A DNA stretch of 64,000 nucleotides, from NCBI GenBank assembly GCA_029267635.1, contig JAJUIK010000002.1, forward strand, positions 124,001-188,000. The letters run 5' to 3'. A program made the position numbers and the translations under genes. Below are positions 37,002 through 47,058 of the stretch, one piece after another. A model generated the notes under the pieces. That model made no database searches, was not told the origin of the DNA, and saw only the letters and a program-made list of their open reading frames with translations. Source of the DNA: Moraxellaceae bacterium (GTDB lineage: Bacteria > Pseudomonadota > Gammaproteobacteria > Pseudomonadales > Moraxellaceae). Each line of letters opens with the position of its first letter. Positions within the stretch are counted from its first letter, which is position 1.

Positions 37002-37021
37002 ATTTCATCATTTGATGAAAT
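37002..37021. promoter_or_regulatory. Putative upstream activator site 1 for MphR
   Basis: ATTTCATCA-TT-TGATGAAAT, 9-bp arms, 2-nt spacer. Confidence 0.65.
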
Positions 37022-37036
37022 CAGTATATTTAAGGA

Positions 37037-37052
37037 TTCATCAGCTGATGAA
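37037..37052. promoter_or_regulatory. Putative upstream activator site 2 for MphR
   Basis: Perfect palindrome TTCATCAGCTGATGAA; centre 33 bp from site 1. Confidence 0.65.
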
Positions 37053-37125
37053 AAGCCAGTTCTGCCTCTTCCGTAAGAAATCACCATAAAAATATAAGCA
37101 TATGAATTTTATATATTTTTTAAAG

Positions 37126-37143
37126 TTGGCATGCCTTTTGAAA
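37126..37143 (+). promoter_or_regulatory. Putative sigma54 (-24/-12) promoter of mph operon
   Basis: TTGGCATGCCTTTTGAAA; GG and G(A) separated by 10 nt as in TGGCAC-N5-TTGC, but with GA instead of GC at -12. Confidence 0.6.
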
Positions 37144-37211
37144 TAGCAAACTCAGACACGCAAGGTTGCGTACACATAAACAGGGTCACCTTGATCTTGT
37201 TGGAGAGAGAG

Positions 37212-37514
37212 ATGAAGGATCTTAAAAAACCGCAAAACGCGTTACCTGCTTTGACCAAATATATTCGGGTTACCGGTGACCGTGATGGCAAATTTGTCGA
37301 GTTTGACTTTGCTATTAATGATCCAACGCTGTATGTGGAGCTGGTACTGCCACAACAAGCGTTTCAAGAATTCTGTCAAGTGAATCAGGTTACTGAAATG
37401 ACTGCTGAACAGCAGGCCTGCAATGATGCCAATGAAGAAAAATGGCGTTATGGCAGTGAGACGACCCTGGTTGGACAGCAACGTAATACTTTTGATCATG
37501 AAGATCAGCATTAA
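37212..37514 (+). CDS. mphK: Phenol hydroxylase assembly subunit
   Basis: MKDLKKPQNALPALTKYIRVTGDRDGKFVEFDFAINDPTLYVEL; first gene of the cluster. Confidence 0.88.
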   Translation: MKDLKKPQNALPALTKYIRVTGDRDGKFVEFDFAINDPTLYVELVLPQQAFQEFCQVNQVTEMTAEQQACNDANEEKWRYGSETTLVGQQRNTFDHEDQH

Positions 37515-37533
37515 TCGCTTAAGGAGCTAAGCC

Positions 37534-38538
37534 ATGACCTTAGAAATCAAAACTTCCGGTATCGAACCGATCCGTCAGAGTTATGCCTATATCGAGCGCC
37601 GCTTTGGCAATAAACCGGCCACTCGTTATCAGGAAGTCAGCTTTGATATTCAGGCTGAAACCAACTTCCACTACCGTCCCTTGTGGAAACCGGAAAAGAC
37701 CTTAAACGACAAAACCCACACAGCTCTCCAGATGCAGGACTGGTATGCGTTTAAAGACCCTCGCCAATTCTATTATGGCACTTATGTACAACATCGTGCC
37801 CGCTTACAGGATATCGCGGAAAGTAATTTTGCTTTCTTTGAGAAACGTGGTCTGGCTGAGCATTTAAGTGATGAAGTCAAAGCCAAAGTAATCAAGTTCC
37901 TGTTGCCATTTCGTCATGTTGAGCAAACCGCCAACCTGCACATGATGTCGGGCAGTGCTTATGGTTACGGTACTGTATTAACTCAGGCCTGCATTTTTGC
38001 TGCCATGGACCGCCTGGGTATGGCGCAATACCTGTCACGGATTGGCTTGGCTTTGGATGGCAACACGGCGGATTCATTGAATGAAGCCAAAGACTTCTGG
38101 ATGAATGATACAGCTTGGCAAGGTCTACGTCGCCTGTGTGAAGTCAGCCTGACCGAACAGGACTACTTTAAACTGTTCACCTTACAGAGCTTAGTCATTG
38201 ATTCGTTCTTGAGCGAACTGGTCTATACACAGCTAGATCAATGGTTCAATGAACACGGCGCACGTGATCTAGCGATGTTGACCGAGTTCATGCAGGAATG
38301 TCTGAGTGATTTGCGTAAATGGTCAGATAGCGTATTTAAAACCGCATTAAAAGAATCTGAACATAACACCCAATTGCTACAAAGCTGGTTAGAGCAATAC
38401 CTGCCAGAAGTAACAGCTGCGTTCAAGCCTTGGTGCGATGCAGCATTGGGTGCAGAGGCAATCACTGCAGCGGTACAAGCAACATTAGAACGTGCCAAAA
38501 AATTAGGTTTAAACATTGAATTTGCGGCAAACGCTTAA
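37534..38538 (+). CDS. mphL: Phenol hydroxylase beta (P1) subunit
   Basis: IEPIRQSYAYIERRFGNKPATRYQEVSFDIQ; DmpL/MphL-like. Confidence 0.92.
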   Translation: MTLEIKTSGIEPIRQSYAYIERRFGNKPATRYQEVSFDIQAETNFHYRPLWKPEKTLNDKTHTALQMQDWYAFKDPRQFYYGTYVQHRARLQDIAESNFAFFEKRGLAEHLSDEVKAKVIKFLLPFRHVEQTANLHMMSGSAYGYGTVLTQACIFAAMDRLGMAQYLSRIGLALDGNTADSLNEAKDFWMNDTAWQGLRRLCEVSLTEQDYFKLFTLQSLVIDSFLSELVYTQLDQWFNEHGARDLAMLTEFMQECLSDLRKWSDSVFKTALKESEHNTQLLQSWLEQYLPEVTAAFKPWCDAALGAEAITAAVQATLERAKKLGLNIEFAANA

Positions 38539-38548
38539 GGAGAAGCAC

Positions 38549-38815
38549 ATGTCTAAGGTTTATCTCGCATTACAGGACAACGACACCTCACGCTACATCA
38601 TTGAGGCGATTGAAGAAGACAATCCGCAAGCCACCGTTCAGTACTTGCCAGCCATGATCCGTGTCGAAAGCGAAACTGACCTGCTGATCAAGGCAGACAC
38701 TGTTTCGGAAAAACTCGGACAGGATTGGGATATTCAAGCCCTGCAACTGAACATGATCACGCTGGGCGGTAACGTTGAAGAAGACGACGATACTTTCCGC
38801 TTACATTGGAACTAA
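38549..38815 (+). CDS. mphM: Phenol hydroxylase regulatory (P2) component
   Basis: MSKVYLALQDNDTSRYIIEAIEEDNPQATVQYLPAMIRVE; start 38549 inside ORF 38516. Confidence 0.92.
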   Translation: MSKVYLALQDNDTSRYIIEAIEEDNPQATVQYLPAMIRVESETDLLIKADTVSEKLGQDWDIQALQLNMITLGGNVEEDDDTFRLHWN

Positions 38816-38871
38816 GCCGCTTACATTGAAGCTAAAAAGCTTTAGTCCTCAAGATTTAAGGATGATCTGCC

Positions 38872-40398
38872 ATGAATTCACAAGTAAAAAATACTACAAA
38901 AAAACTGAATGCCAAAGACCGCTATCGTGCACTGACACGTGATCTGGACTGGGACTTCTCTTACGCTGATCGCAAAGAAGCCTTCCCGTATGAGGAATTT
39001 GAAGGAATCAAAATCACCGACTGGTCAAAATGGGAAGATCCATTCCGCCTGACCATGGATGCCTACTGGAAATACCAAGCGGAAAAAGAGAAAAAACTCT
39101 ACGCGATTTTTGATGCTTTTGCACAAAACAACGGTCAGATGAATGTGACCAATGAACGCTACCTGAATGCGATCAAGTTATTCCTGACTGCTGTTACCCC
39201 ACTGGAATATCAGGCCTATCAAGGCTATGCCCATGTTGGCCGTCAATTTGGCGGGATTGGGGCACGTATTGCCTCACAAATGCAGTCAATTGATGAATTG
39301 CGTCATGTCCAGACCCAAATTCATGCGATGAGCCATTACAACAAGTTCTTTGATGGCTTCCAGGACTGGTCACACATGCACGACCGCGTCTGGTATCTCT
39401 CTGTACCAAAATCGTTCTTTGAGGATGCACGTTCTGCGGGCCCATTCGAATTCTTGCTGTCCATCAGCTTTGCCTTTGAATATGTCTTGACTAACCTGTT
39501 GTTCGTTCCTTTCATGTCAGGCGCTGCATACAACGGCGATATGGCCACCGTGACCTTCGGCTTCAGTGCACAGTCAGATGAAGCACGTCACATGACGCTC
39601 GGTTTGGAAATTGTGAAATTCTTGCTGGAACAGCATGAAGACAACGTGCCAATCGTACAGGAGTGGATCGACAAATGGTTCTGGCGCGGTACCCGTCTGC
39701 TCTCCATTGTGGGCATGATGATGGACTACATGCTGCCAAATAAAGTGATGTCGTGGAAAGAAGCCTGGGAAACCTATTTTGAAGAAGCCGGTGGTGCTTT
39801 GTTTAAAGACCTGAACCGTTACGGTATCCGTATGCCGAAATACTCTGAAGTGATTACCAAAGAAAAAGAGCACGTATCGCATCAGGCATGGTGGATTTTC
39901 TATAACTTCGGTCATGCAGCCGGTTTCCATACCTGGATTCCAACCGATGAAGAAATGGACTGGTTATCCGCAAAATATCCAGACACTTTCGACAAATACT
40001 ACCGTCCAAAATGGGAAATGGCGCGCAAGATGGAAGCCGAAGGCAAACGCTTCTATAGCGCAGGTTTGCCACAACTGTGTCAGGTCTGCCAGATTCCAAT
40101 GACCTTCACGGATATGGGCGGTGATCCGACCGAGTTTACCTATCGTGACAGCATCTTTAAAGGCGAGCGCTATCACACCTGTTCCGATGGCTGTCATGAC
40201 ATCTTTGAACGTGAACCGGAAAAATATGTCCAGGCATGGTTACCGGTCAACCAGATTTTGCAAGGCAACTGTGGTGGCCCAGATCTCGAAGTCATGCTGC
40301 GTGAATACTACAAGTTCAATGTCGGCGCCGACAACCTCGATATCGAAGGCTCTCCAGACCAGCAACGCTGGAGAAAATGGAAAGGCAACGCCGCATAA
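38872..40398 (+). CDS. mphN: Phenol hydroxylase alpha (P3, diiron) subunit
   Basis: Diiron ExxH motifs DELRH and DEARH; KLNAKDRYRALTRDLDWDFSYADRKEAFPYEEFEGIKI. Confidence 0.96.
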   Translation: MNSQVKNTTKKLNAKDRYRALTRDLDWDFSYADRKEAFPYEEFEGIKITDWSKWEDPFRLTMDAYWKYQAEKEKKLYAIFDAFAQNNGQMNVTNERYLNAIKLFLTAVTPLEYQAYQGYAHVGRQFGGIGARIASQMQSIDELRHVQTQIHAMSHYNKFFDGFQDWSHMHDRVWYLSVPKSFFEDARSAGPFEFLLSISFAFEYVLTNLLFVPFMSGAAYNGDMATVTFGFSAQSDEARHMTLGLEIVKFLLEQHEDNVPIVQEWIDKWFWRGTRLLSIVGMMMDYMLPNKVMSWKEAWETYFEEAGGALFKDLNRYGIRMPKYSEVITKEKEHVSHQAWWIFYNFGHAAGFHTWIPTDEEMDWLSAKYPDTFDKYYRPKWEMARKMEAEGKRFYSAGLPQLCQVCQIPMTFTDMGGDPTEFTYRDSIFKGERYHTCSDGCHDIFEREPEKYVQAWLPVNQILQGNCGGPDLEVMLREYYKFNVGADNLDIEGSPDQQRWRKWKGNAA

Positions 40399-40464
40399 CC
40401 CGTCAGGATGAATCAGGAGATCGCTGCGATTGTAGCTATCTCCACGAAATTAAGGAAAATACTC

Positions 40465-40827
40465 ATGTCAGTACGCGCAATTCATTCAAATTACGATTTC
40501 GAGCCACGAGACCTGCAAAAAAATTATGGTGACAATATTCTGATCTATATCGGTTGGGATCACCACACGCTGTTCTGTGCAGCCCACGCCATGCTGGTTT
40601 CACCTCAACAAACTTTCCAGCAGCTATTGGATCAACAGATGGTCGCCGGTTTTGCCCAGCATCCTGATTTTGCACAAATCCAATGGGATCAAGTGACATT
40701 TACCCTCGATCATCAACAGATTCAGCCGCAATCACAACAGACCTTGGCCGAACTCGGTTTTGGACAAAAATCTCTGTTACGTTTCGTGACCCCTGGCCTT
40801 GAGGGCTACAACGGTTCACACGTCTGA
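40465..40827 (+). CDS. mphO: Phenol hydroxylase P4 subunit
   Basis: MSVRAIHSNYDFEPRDLQKNYGDNILIYIGWDHHTLFCA; start 40465 inside ORF 40408. Confidence 0.92.
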   Translation: MSVRAIHSNYDFEPRDLQKNYGDNILIYIGWDHHTLFCAAHAMLVSPQQTFQQLLDQQMVAGFAQHPDFAQIQWDQVTFTLDHQQIQPQSQQTLAELGFGQKSLLRFVTPGLEGYNGSHV

Positions 40828-40851
40828 CAGGCCGCATACAGGAGATTGAGG

Positions 40852-41913
40852 ATGAGCTATCAAGTTACAATTGAGCCGATTGGCACCACCATTGAAGTCG
40901 AAGAAGATCAAACGATTCTCGATGCGGCATTGCGCCAAGGCGTATGGTTACCTTTTGCCTGCGGTCATGGCACCTGTGGAACCTGTAAGGTTCAGGTGAC
41001 CGATGGCTTCTATGATGTCGGTGAAGCGTCACCTTTCGCGTTAATGGATATTGAACGTGAAGAAAACAAGGTGCTGGCTTGCTGCTGCAAACCGGAATCT
41101 GACATGGTGATTGAAGCCGATGTCGATGAAGATGAAGATTTCTTAGGCTATTTGGTTCAGGACTATCAGGCAGAAGTGATCGAGATCAAAGACCTGTCTC
41201 CGACCATTAAAGGCCTCCGTTTGAAACTGGACCGTCCAATCGAGTTCCAGGCAGGTCAATATGTCAACGTGCAGTTCACTGGTATTGAAGGTACACGTGC
41301 TTTCTCGATTGCTAATGCACCAAGTGAAATCGGCATTGTTGAACTCCATATCCGTCAGGTACCAGGTGGTGCTGCAACCACGTATGTGCATGAGCAACTG
41401 GCTGTTGGTGATGAACTGGCCATTTCTGGTCCATACGGTCAGTTCTTTGTACGCAAATCCGATGCTCAGGATGTCATTTTCATCGCTGGTGGCTCTGGCC
41501 TGTCCAGTCCGCAATCGATGATTCTAGATTTGTTGGAGTCTGGTGATACACGCACGATTTATCTGTTCCAGGGGGCGCGTGATCTAGCGGAGTTGTATAA
41601 CCGTGATTTATTTGAACAACTCGTTAAAGACTATCCAAACTTCCGTTATATCCCGGCACTCAACGCACCAAAAGCTGAAGATGAATGGAACGGTTTCACT
41701 GGCTTTGTACATGAAGCTGTGGCAGATTACTTTGAGAACCGTTGTGCAGGACATAAAGCCTATTTATGTGGCCCACCGGTGATGATCGACTCTGCCATTT
41801 CAACCCTGATGCAAAGCCGCCTGTTTGAGCGGGACATCCATACGGAACGTTTCCTCAGTGCAGCAGATGGTGCCAGTGGCAACAGCCGTTCAGCATTATT
41901 CAAACATATCTAA
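40852..41913 (+). CDS. mphP: Phenol hydroxylase reductase (P5) component
   Basis: 2Fe-2S CGHGTCGTCKVQV, FAD/NAD domain RAFSIANAP, IAGGSGLSSPQSMI. Confidence 0.95.
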   Translation: MSYQVTIEPIGTTIEVEEDQTILDAALRQGVWLPFACGHGTCGTCKVQVTDGFYDVGEASPFALMDIEREENKVLACCCKPESDMVIEADVDEDEDFLGYLVQDYQAEVIEIKDLSPTIKGLRLKLDRPIEFQAGQYVNVQFTGIEGTRAFSIANAPSEIGIVELHIRQVPGGAATTYVHEQLAVGDELAISGPYGQFFVRKSDAQDVIFIAGGSGLSSPQSMILDLLESGDTRTIYLFQGARDLAELYNRDLFEQLVKDYPNFRYIPALNAPKAEDEWNGFTGFVHEAVADYFENRCAGHKAYLCGPPVMIDSAISTLMQSRLFERDIHTERFLSAADGASGNSRSALFKHI

Positions 41914-41970
41914 CAACAATACCGGGTGCCAGCACTGGCACCTCTACTTACCATAGGAAGGAAAATAACC

Positions 41971-42891
41971 ATGGATCGTCAAGCGATTGAAAATTTAGTT
42001 AAAGCATGTAACGTAGACACTTCTGAAGGTCCAGTTGATGCGCGTTTACAACAAGTTGTTGTTCGCCTAGTGACTGACTTCTACCAAGCGATCGAAGATC
42101 TTGACCTTACTCAATCTGAAGTTTGGAAAGGTGTAGAAGCAATCATCGACATGGCAAAAGCTGATGAATTTGCTCTTTTAGGTTCTGCTATCGGCCTAGA
42201 ACACTACCTTGACCTACGTGCTGATGAAGCTGACGCTAAAGCAGGTTTAACTGGCGGTACTCCACGTACCATTGAAGGTCCATTATATGTCGCAGGTGCA
42301 CCTGAATCTGTTGGCTTTGCACGTATGGATGATGGTTCAGAAGAAGGTCAGATCCCGACACTGATTATCGAAGGTAAGGTCACGGATACCGATGGTGAAG
42401 TACTACCAGGCGCCAAAGTAGAACTATGGCATGCCAACAGTCATGGTAACTACTCGTTCTTTGACAAATCTCAGTCTCATTTCAACCTGCGTCGTACCAT
42501 TTTCACTGATGAGAACGGCAACTATACAGCGCAAACCACCATGCCAGTCGGATACGGTTTGAATCCTGAGGGTCCGTTACAACAAATGTTGAACAAACTT
42601 TCTCGTCACGGTCAACGTCCTGCGCATGTCCATTACTTTGTGTCTGCACCAGGTCACCGTAAATTGACCACTCAGTTCAACATCGAAGGCGACAAATACC
42701 TGTGGGATGACTTTGCATTTGGTACTCGTGAAGGTCTGGTCGCTACAGCGGTAGACGTGACCGATGAGGCTGAAATCGCACGCCGTGGTTTGAAAGGTCC
42801 TTTCAAACACATCCAGTTCGACATCGTACTACAGAAAGACAAAGCCGGTGCTCCTTCAACTGAAGTGGAACGTCGTCGCGCTAGTGCTTAA
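41971..42891 (+). CDS. catA: Catechol 1,2-dioxygenase, copy 2
   Basis: Same 921-nt length as the copy at 21592..22512 and highly similar (MDRQAIENLVKACNVDTSEGPVDARLQQ...). Confidence 0.95.
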   Translation: MDRQAIENLVKACNVDTSEGPVDARLQQVVVRLVTDFYQAIEDLDLTQSEVWKGVEAIIDMAKADEFALLGSAIGLEHYLDLRADEADAKAGLTGGTPRTIEGPLYVAGAPESVGFARMDDGSEEGQIPTLIIEGKVTDTDGEVLPGAKVELWHANSHGNYSFFDKSQSHFNLRRTIFTDENGNYTAQTTMPVGYGLNPEGPLQQMLNKLSRHGQRPAHVHYFVSAPGHRKLTTQFNIEGDKYLWDDFAFGTREGLVATAVDVTDEAEIARRGLKGPFKHIQFDIVLQKDKAGAPSTEVERRRASA

Positions 42892-43377
42892 GGATCGTTT
42901 GATCTAAATTGAGGTTCAGCAACCCGGCCCATGAGTGTCATTTGTCATTGTCAATTTTATGAAACTGATCAACGGGTTGCTTTACCATCTGAAACACAAA
43001 AAACTTAAACGATTGTTATAATCATTTGCATGCTTTTGTGCTCCTCAATGAAAAGCAGGCTTGATGAATAACGCGGGTTATTATTCAGCGCCAATCAACC
43101 AGTTTTGGATGGATGATCAGCCCTCAATGATCTTCCATCTTTCTTTTTATGCTCGGTTGGACTCACCTCTTCTATCTGTAACTCTAGCTGTGTTTTAACT
43201 CAAAACTTCACGCCTCGACTCGACCATTACAACCTCCAATCAAAATCAGCACATCAAATATCAGGTTTGAATACGAGTTCACAATTAAAAAGTTTAACCT
43301 GATCAAATCGCTACAATATTGGTTATAATCGGTCGTCAATCAAATATCGATGTAGACTTTATTGGATCAGCCTGAGC

Positions 43378-43911
43378 ATGCAACAGCACACAAAACGGTT
43401 TCCTTTAGGTGCACACTTAATCGTCAGACATTTTGGCTATACCCATCATGGCATTTATGCTGGGCGTGGCCGTGTCATCCATTATTCCGGTTTTGCCCAT
43501 CTCTTCAAAAAACATCCGATTGAAATCACCAGCCTGCAAAAATTCTCGCATGGTAAAAAAATTCTGGTGCGCTGTTATGAGCAGCCAAAATATAAAGGTC
43601 GTACTGTGGTACGCCGTATGCGCAGCCGCATGCATGAAAATAATTACCATCTGATTATCAATAATTGTGAGCATCTCTGCTCTTGGGCCATTACCGGAGT
43701 AGAAAGTAGCCCCCAGGTGGTCAAAATGATGCACCGGCTCACTACGATTGGCTATGTCAGTTCACTGATGTCCTTTATGAACAGCGCTATTTTGACCTTG
43801 ACCACGACCTGTTTTGCCTTGGTGCTCTATATCAAGAAAAAATTACGCGATAAAGCCAAGATGCAGATGCCGACACATCTGTTATTAAAAGAACAGCATC
43901 CAAAAAAATAA
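43378..43911 (+). CDS. LRAT-domain (NlpC/P60-like) protein with C-terminal hydrophobic segment
   Basis: GAHLIVRHFGYTHHGIYAGRGRVIHYSG and NNCEHLCSWAITG, the LRAT His / NCEH pattern; hydrophobic region SSLMSFMNSAILTLTTTCFALVLYI. Confidence 0.8.
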   Translation: MQQHTKRFPLGAHLIVRHFGYTHHGIYAGRGRVIHYSGFAHLFKKHPIEITSLQKFSHGKKILVRCYEQPKYKGRTVVRRMRSRMHENNYHLIINNCEHLCSWAITGVESSPQVVKMMHRLTTIGYVSSLMSFMNSAILTLTTTCFALVLYIKKKLRDKAKMQMPTHLLLKEQHPKK

Positions 43912-43926
43912 CCACAGGAGCAGCCG

Positions 43927-44568
43927 ATGTATCAACTCTGGATTGGGAATAAAAACTATTCTTCCTGGTCGTTGCGTGTCTGGTTATTAATGCAAGTACA
44001 AGGCATCCAATTTGATGAAATTTTTTGTCCGTTTGAACCGCTAGAAACGCGCACTGAACGTTACAAAACTTTTTCACCCAGCGGAAAAGCGCCTTGCCTG
44101 CAAGATCAGGAGTGTATCATTTGGGATTCTCTGGCCATCATTGAATATCTGGCAGAACAGCATCCACAGGTTTTCTCTCAAGATCGCCTCGCTCGTGCCT
44201 GGTCACGCAGTGTCATCGCCGAGATGCATGCCGGATTTCCCCATTTACGCCAAGACTGCCCAATGAACTGCACCCTGGATCAACCCTTCACTGAGCTTTC
44301 ATCTGCACTGAAAAATGATCTAGAACGTATGGATGCTTTGTGGCAACACGGTCTGGAGCGTTTTGGCGGTCCTTATCTGGCTGGGCCAGATTTTACAGCG
44401 GTAGATGCCTACTTTGCGCCGGTGGCTTTTCGGGCACAAAGCTATCACTTACCCTTTTCCACCGCTAGCCAACAATGGATGAAACGCATACTCGCCTTGC
44501 CAGAAATGCAGCAATGGGCTGCGGATGCCAAACAGGAAATCTTGAGCCAAAAGCCCTGCATGGATTGA
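43927..44568 (+). CDS. Glutathione S-transferase family protein
   Basis: YQLWIGNKNYSSWSLRVWLLM, FSPSGKAPCLQDQECIIWDSLAIIEYLAE. Confidence 0.9.
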   Translation: MYQLWIGNKNYSSWSLRVWLLMQVQGIQFDEIFCPFEPLETRTERYKTFSPSGKAPCLQDQECIIWDSLAIIEYLAEQHPQVFSQDRLARAWSRSVIAEMHAGFPHLRQDCPMNCTLDQPFTELSSALKNDLERMDALWQHGLERFGGPYLAGPDFTAVDAYFAPVAFRAQSYHLPFSTASQQWMKRILALPEMQQWAADAKQEILSQKPCMD

Positions 44569-44594
44569 TCTGCTGATCAACTAAATCAACCATG

Positions 44595-44622
44595 AAAAAA
44601 CCCAACAGCAGTTGGGTTTTTT
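44595..44622. terminator. Bidirectional terminator between convergent GST gene and glnS
   Basis: AAAAAACCCAAC-AGCA-GTTGGGTTTTTT. Confidence 0.85.
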
Positions 44623-44639
44623 ATAAAGAATCTAAGCAA

Positions 44640-46364
44640 TTACTTGCCCGGTTTAAAGCTGTCTTTTAAATCCAGAATACGGTTAAACACCGGTTTTTCT
44701 ATAGTGTGATCATAACGGTCTGCGACGAAATAGCCTTCACGTTCAAACTGGAAGCGCTGTTCTGGGGCTGCTTCAGCCAAGGCTGGCTCAACCACTGCCT
44801 GAACGACCTTTAATGAATCAGGGTTTAGATTCGCCAGGAAGTCATCCCCTGTTTCTGGATCTGCTTCATTAAACAAACGGTCATAAATACGCACTTCAGC
44901 AGCAATACCTTTGCTTGCCGATACCCAGTGAATCACACCTTTAACCTTACGGCCTTCCGGATTTTTACCTAAAGTTTCTGGATCAATTGAACATTTCAGC
45001 TCAACAATTTCACCATTTTCATCCTTCAGAATTTCATCGCACTTGATCACGTAGGCATGACGCAAGCGTACTTCGCCACCCGGAATCAGGCGTTTAAAGC
45101 CTTTTGGTGGTTCTTCTTCAAAATCTTTGCGGTCAATGTAAATTTCGCGTGTCAGCGGAATGATACGTTCACCCATATCCACGTTTGGATGGCGTGCATG
45201 CATCAAGTCCATCTCTGCCGGTAAATTGGTCAAAGTTACTTTTAACGGATTCAACACGGCCATACCACGTGACGCGGTATTTTCCAAGGATTGACGGATA
45301 CAGAACTCTAGCATCGCGACATCGACAATACCATCTGTTTTCGACACACCCACACGCTTACAGAAATCACGCAAACCTTCCGGGGTAAAACCACGACGGC
45401 GCATGCCGACTACGGTTGGCATACGTGGGTCGTCCCAACCTTGCACATGGCCACCTTCAACCAGCTTGCGTAATTTACGCTTCGAGGTAATGGTGTAGTC
45501 GACATTGAGACGGCTAGATTCATACTGGTGTGGTACTGCTGCTGATTTTACCTTTGCCACCACCCAGTCATAGAATGGACGGTGATCCTGGAATTCCAGC
45601 GTACATAAAGAATGGGTAATGCCTTCAATCGCATCCGACAATGGATGGGCATAATCATACATCGGGTAGATTTTCCACTTGTCGCCCGTCTGATGGTGAG
45701 TCGAATGCAAGACACGGTACAAAATCGGATCACGCATATGCACGTTTGGTGATGCCATATCAATCTTGGCACGTAAGACGGCTTTACCTTCACCTAGCTC
45801 ACCGTTACGCATTTGTTCAAAACGCGCGAGGTTTTCCTCCACGCTTGCATCACGGTACGGCGAGTTTTTACCCGGCTCTACAAAGTTACCACGGTTCAGT
45901 TTGATGTCTTCCGGGCTTTGCAAATCGACATAGGCATCGCCCTGCTCGATCAATTGTAGCGCCCAGGTATAAAGTTGATCAAAATAGCTGGAGGCGTAAC
46001 GTGGCTCGCCATCCCACTGGAAACCTAACCATTTAACGTCATTGGCGATACCATCAACATATTCCTGTTCTTCTGCATCCGGGTTGGTATCATCAAAACG
46101 CAGGTTACATAGACCGTCAAACTCTTCAGCGATTCCAAAGTTCAAGCAGATTGCTTTGACGTGACCAATGTGCAAATAACCGTTAGGCTCTGGCGGGAAA
46201 CGGGTAATGACTTTTTCCGTACGACCAGCAGCCAAGTCATCGGTAATCACCTGACGAATAAAGTCCAAGCCAGCCTGTTGTTCTTGCTGCGCAGCATCGA
46301 CAGAGGCATTGTTATCTGGTGTCGGGTTGGTTGGCAGGGATGAAACAACATCATTCGGCTTCAT
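44640..46364 (-). CDS. glnS: Glutaminyl-tRNA synthetase
   Basis: [38 protein letters not shown]. Confidence 0.96.
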   Translation of the reverse strand: MKPNDVVSSLPTNPTPDNNASVDAAQQEQQAGLDFIRQVITDDLAAGRTEKVITRFPPEPNGYLHIGHVKAICLNFGIAEEFDGLCNLRFDDTNPDAEEQEYVDGIANDVKWLGFQWDGEPRYASSYFDQLYTWALQLIEQGDAYVDLQSPEDIKLNRGNFVEPGKNSPYRDASVEENLARFEQMRNGELGEGKAVLRAKIDMASPNVHMRDPILYRVLHSTHHQTGDKWKIYPMYDYAHPLSDAIEGITHSLCTLEFQDHRPFYDWVVAKVKSAAVPHQYESSRLNVDYTITSKRKLRKLVEGGHVQGWDDPRMPTVVGMRRRGFTPEGLRDFCKRVGVSKTDGIVDVAMLEFCIRQSLENTASRGMAVLNPLKVTLTNLPAEMDLMHARHPNVDMGERIIPLTREIYIDRKDFEEEPPKGFKRLIPGGEVRLRHAYVIKCDEILKDENGEIVELKCSIDPETLGKNPEGRKVKGVIHWVSASKGIAAEVRIYDRLFNEADPETGDDFLANLNPDSLKVVQAVVEPALAEAAPEQRFQFEREGYFVADRYDHTIEKPVFNRILDLKDSFKPGK

Positions 46365-46530
46365 AATCGATTGATCACTTCTTCAATAAAATTTGGAATA
46401 ATTAAAACGCAATCTTTGATTTTTAACAAAGAAAATTACGTTTCTACTTGCCTTGTAGTTTACAGTTTGCTTATGCTTCTCTCAACCAAAAAACCCATGG
46501 CTTTACTGTCCATGTCTAGGAGATTGTCTA

Positions 46531-47040
46531 ATGAGTTTTCCTCAAGTCGAATTAAACACCAATAAAGGTCGTATTGTTCTTGAATTGAACAATGAGAAAG
46601 CACCAAAAACTGCTGAGAACTTCCTGCAATACGTACGTGATGGTTTTTATGACGGCGTCATTTTCCACCGTGTGATTGATGGCTTCATGATCCAAGGCGG
46701 TGGCATGGATGAAAACTTCAAAGAAAAAGCAACACGCGATTCAATCGAAAACGAAGCGGATAACGGCTTGAGCAATGATGTCGGTACGATCGCGATGGCA
46801 CGTACCCAAGCACCGCACTCGGCATCTGCACAGTTCTTCATTAACGTGAAAAACAACAGCTTCTTGAACCACACCGGTAAAACTGCGCAAGGTTGGGGCT
46901 ATGCCGTGTTTGGTAAAGTTGTTGAAGGTATGGACGTCGTGAATGAAATCAAAGGCGTGCGTACAGGTAACCGTGGTTACCATGCAGATGTTCCACTAGA
47001 AAATGTGGTGATTGAATCTGCTAAAATCATCTCTGAGTAA
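46531..47040 (+). CDS. ppiB: Peptidyl-prolyl cis-trans isomerase (cyclophilin)
   Basis: [43 protein letters not shown]. Confidence 0.93.
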   Translation: MSFPQVELNTNKGRIVLELNNEKAPKTAENFLQYVRDGFYDGVIFHRVIDGFMIQGGGMDENFKEKATRDSIENEADNGLSNDVGTIAMARTQAPHSASAQFFINVKNNSFLNHTGKTAQGWGYAVFGKVVEGMDVVNEIKGVRTGNRGYHADVPLENVVIESAKIISE

Positions 47041-47058
47041 TCCATACCGAGTGATTTT

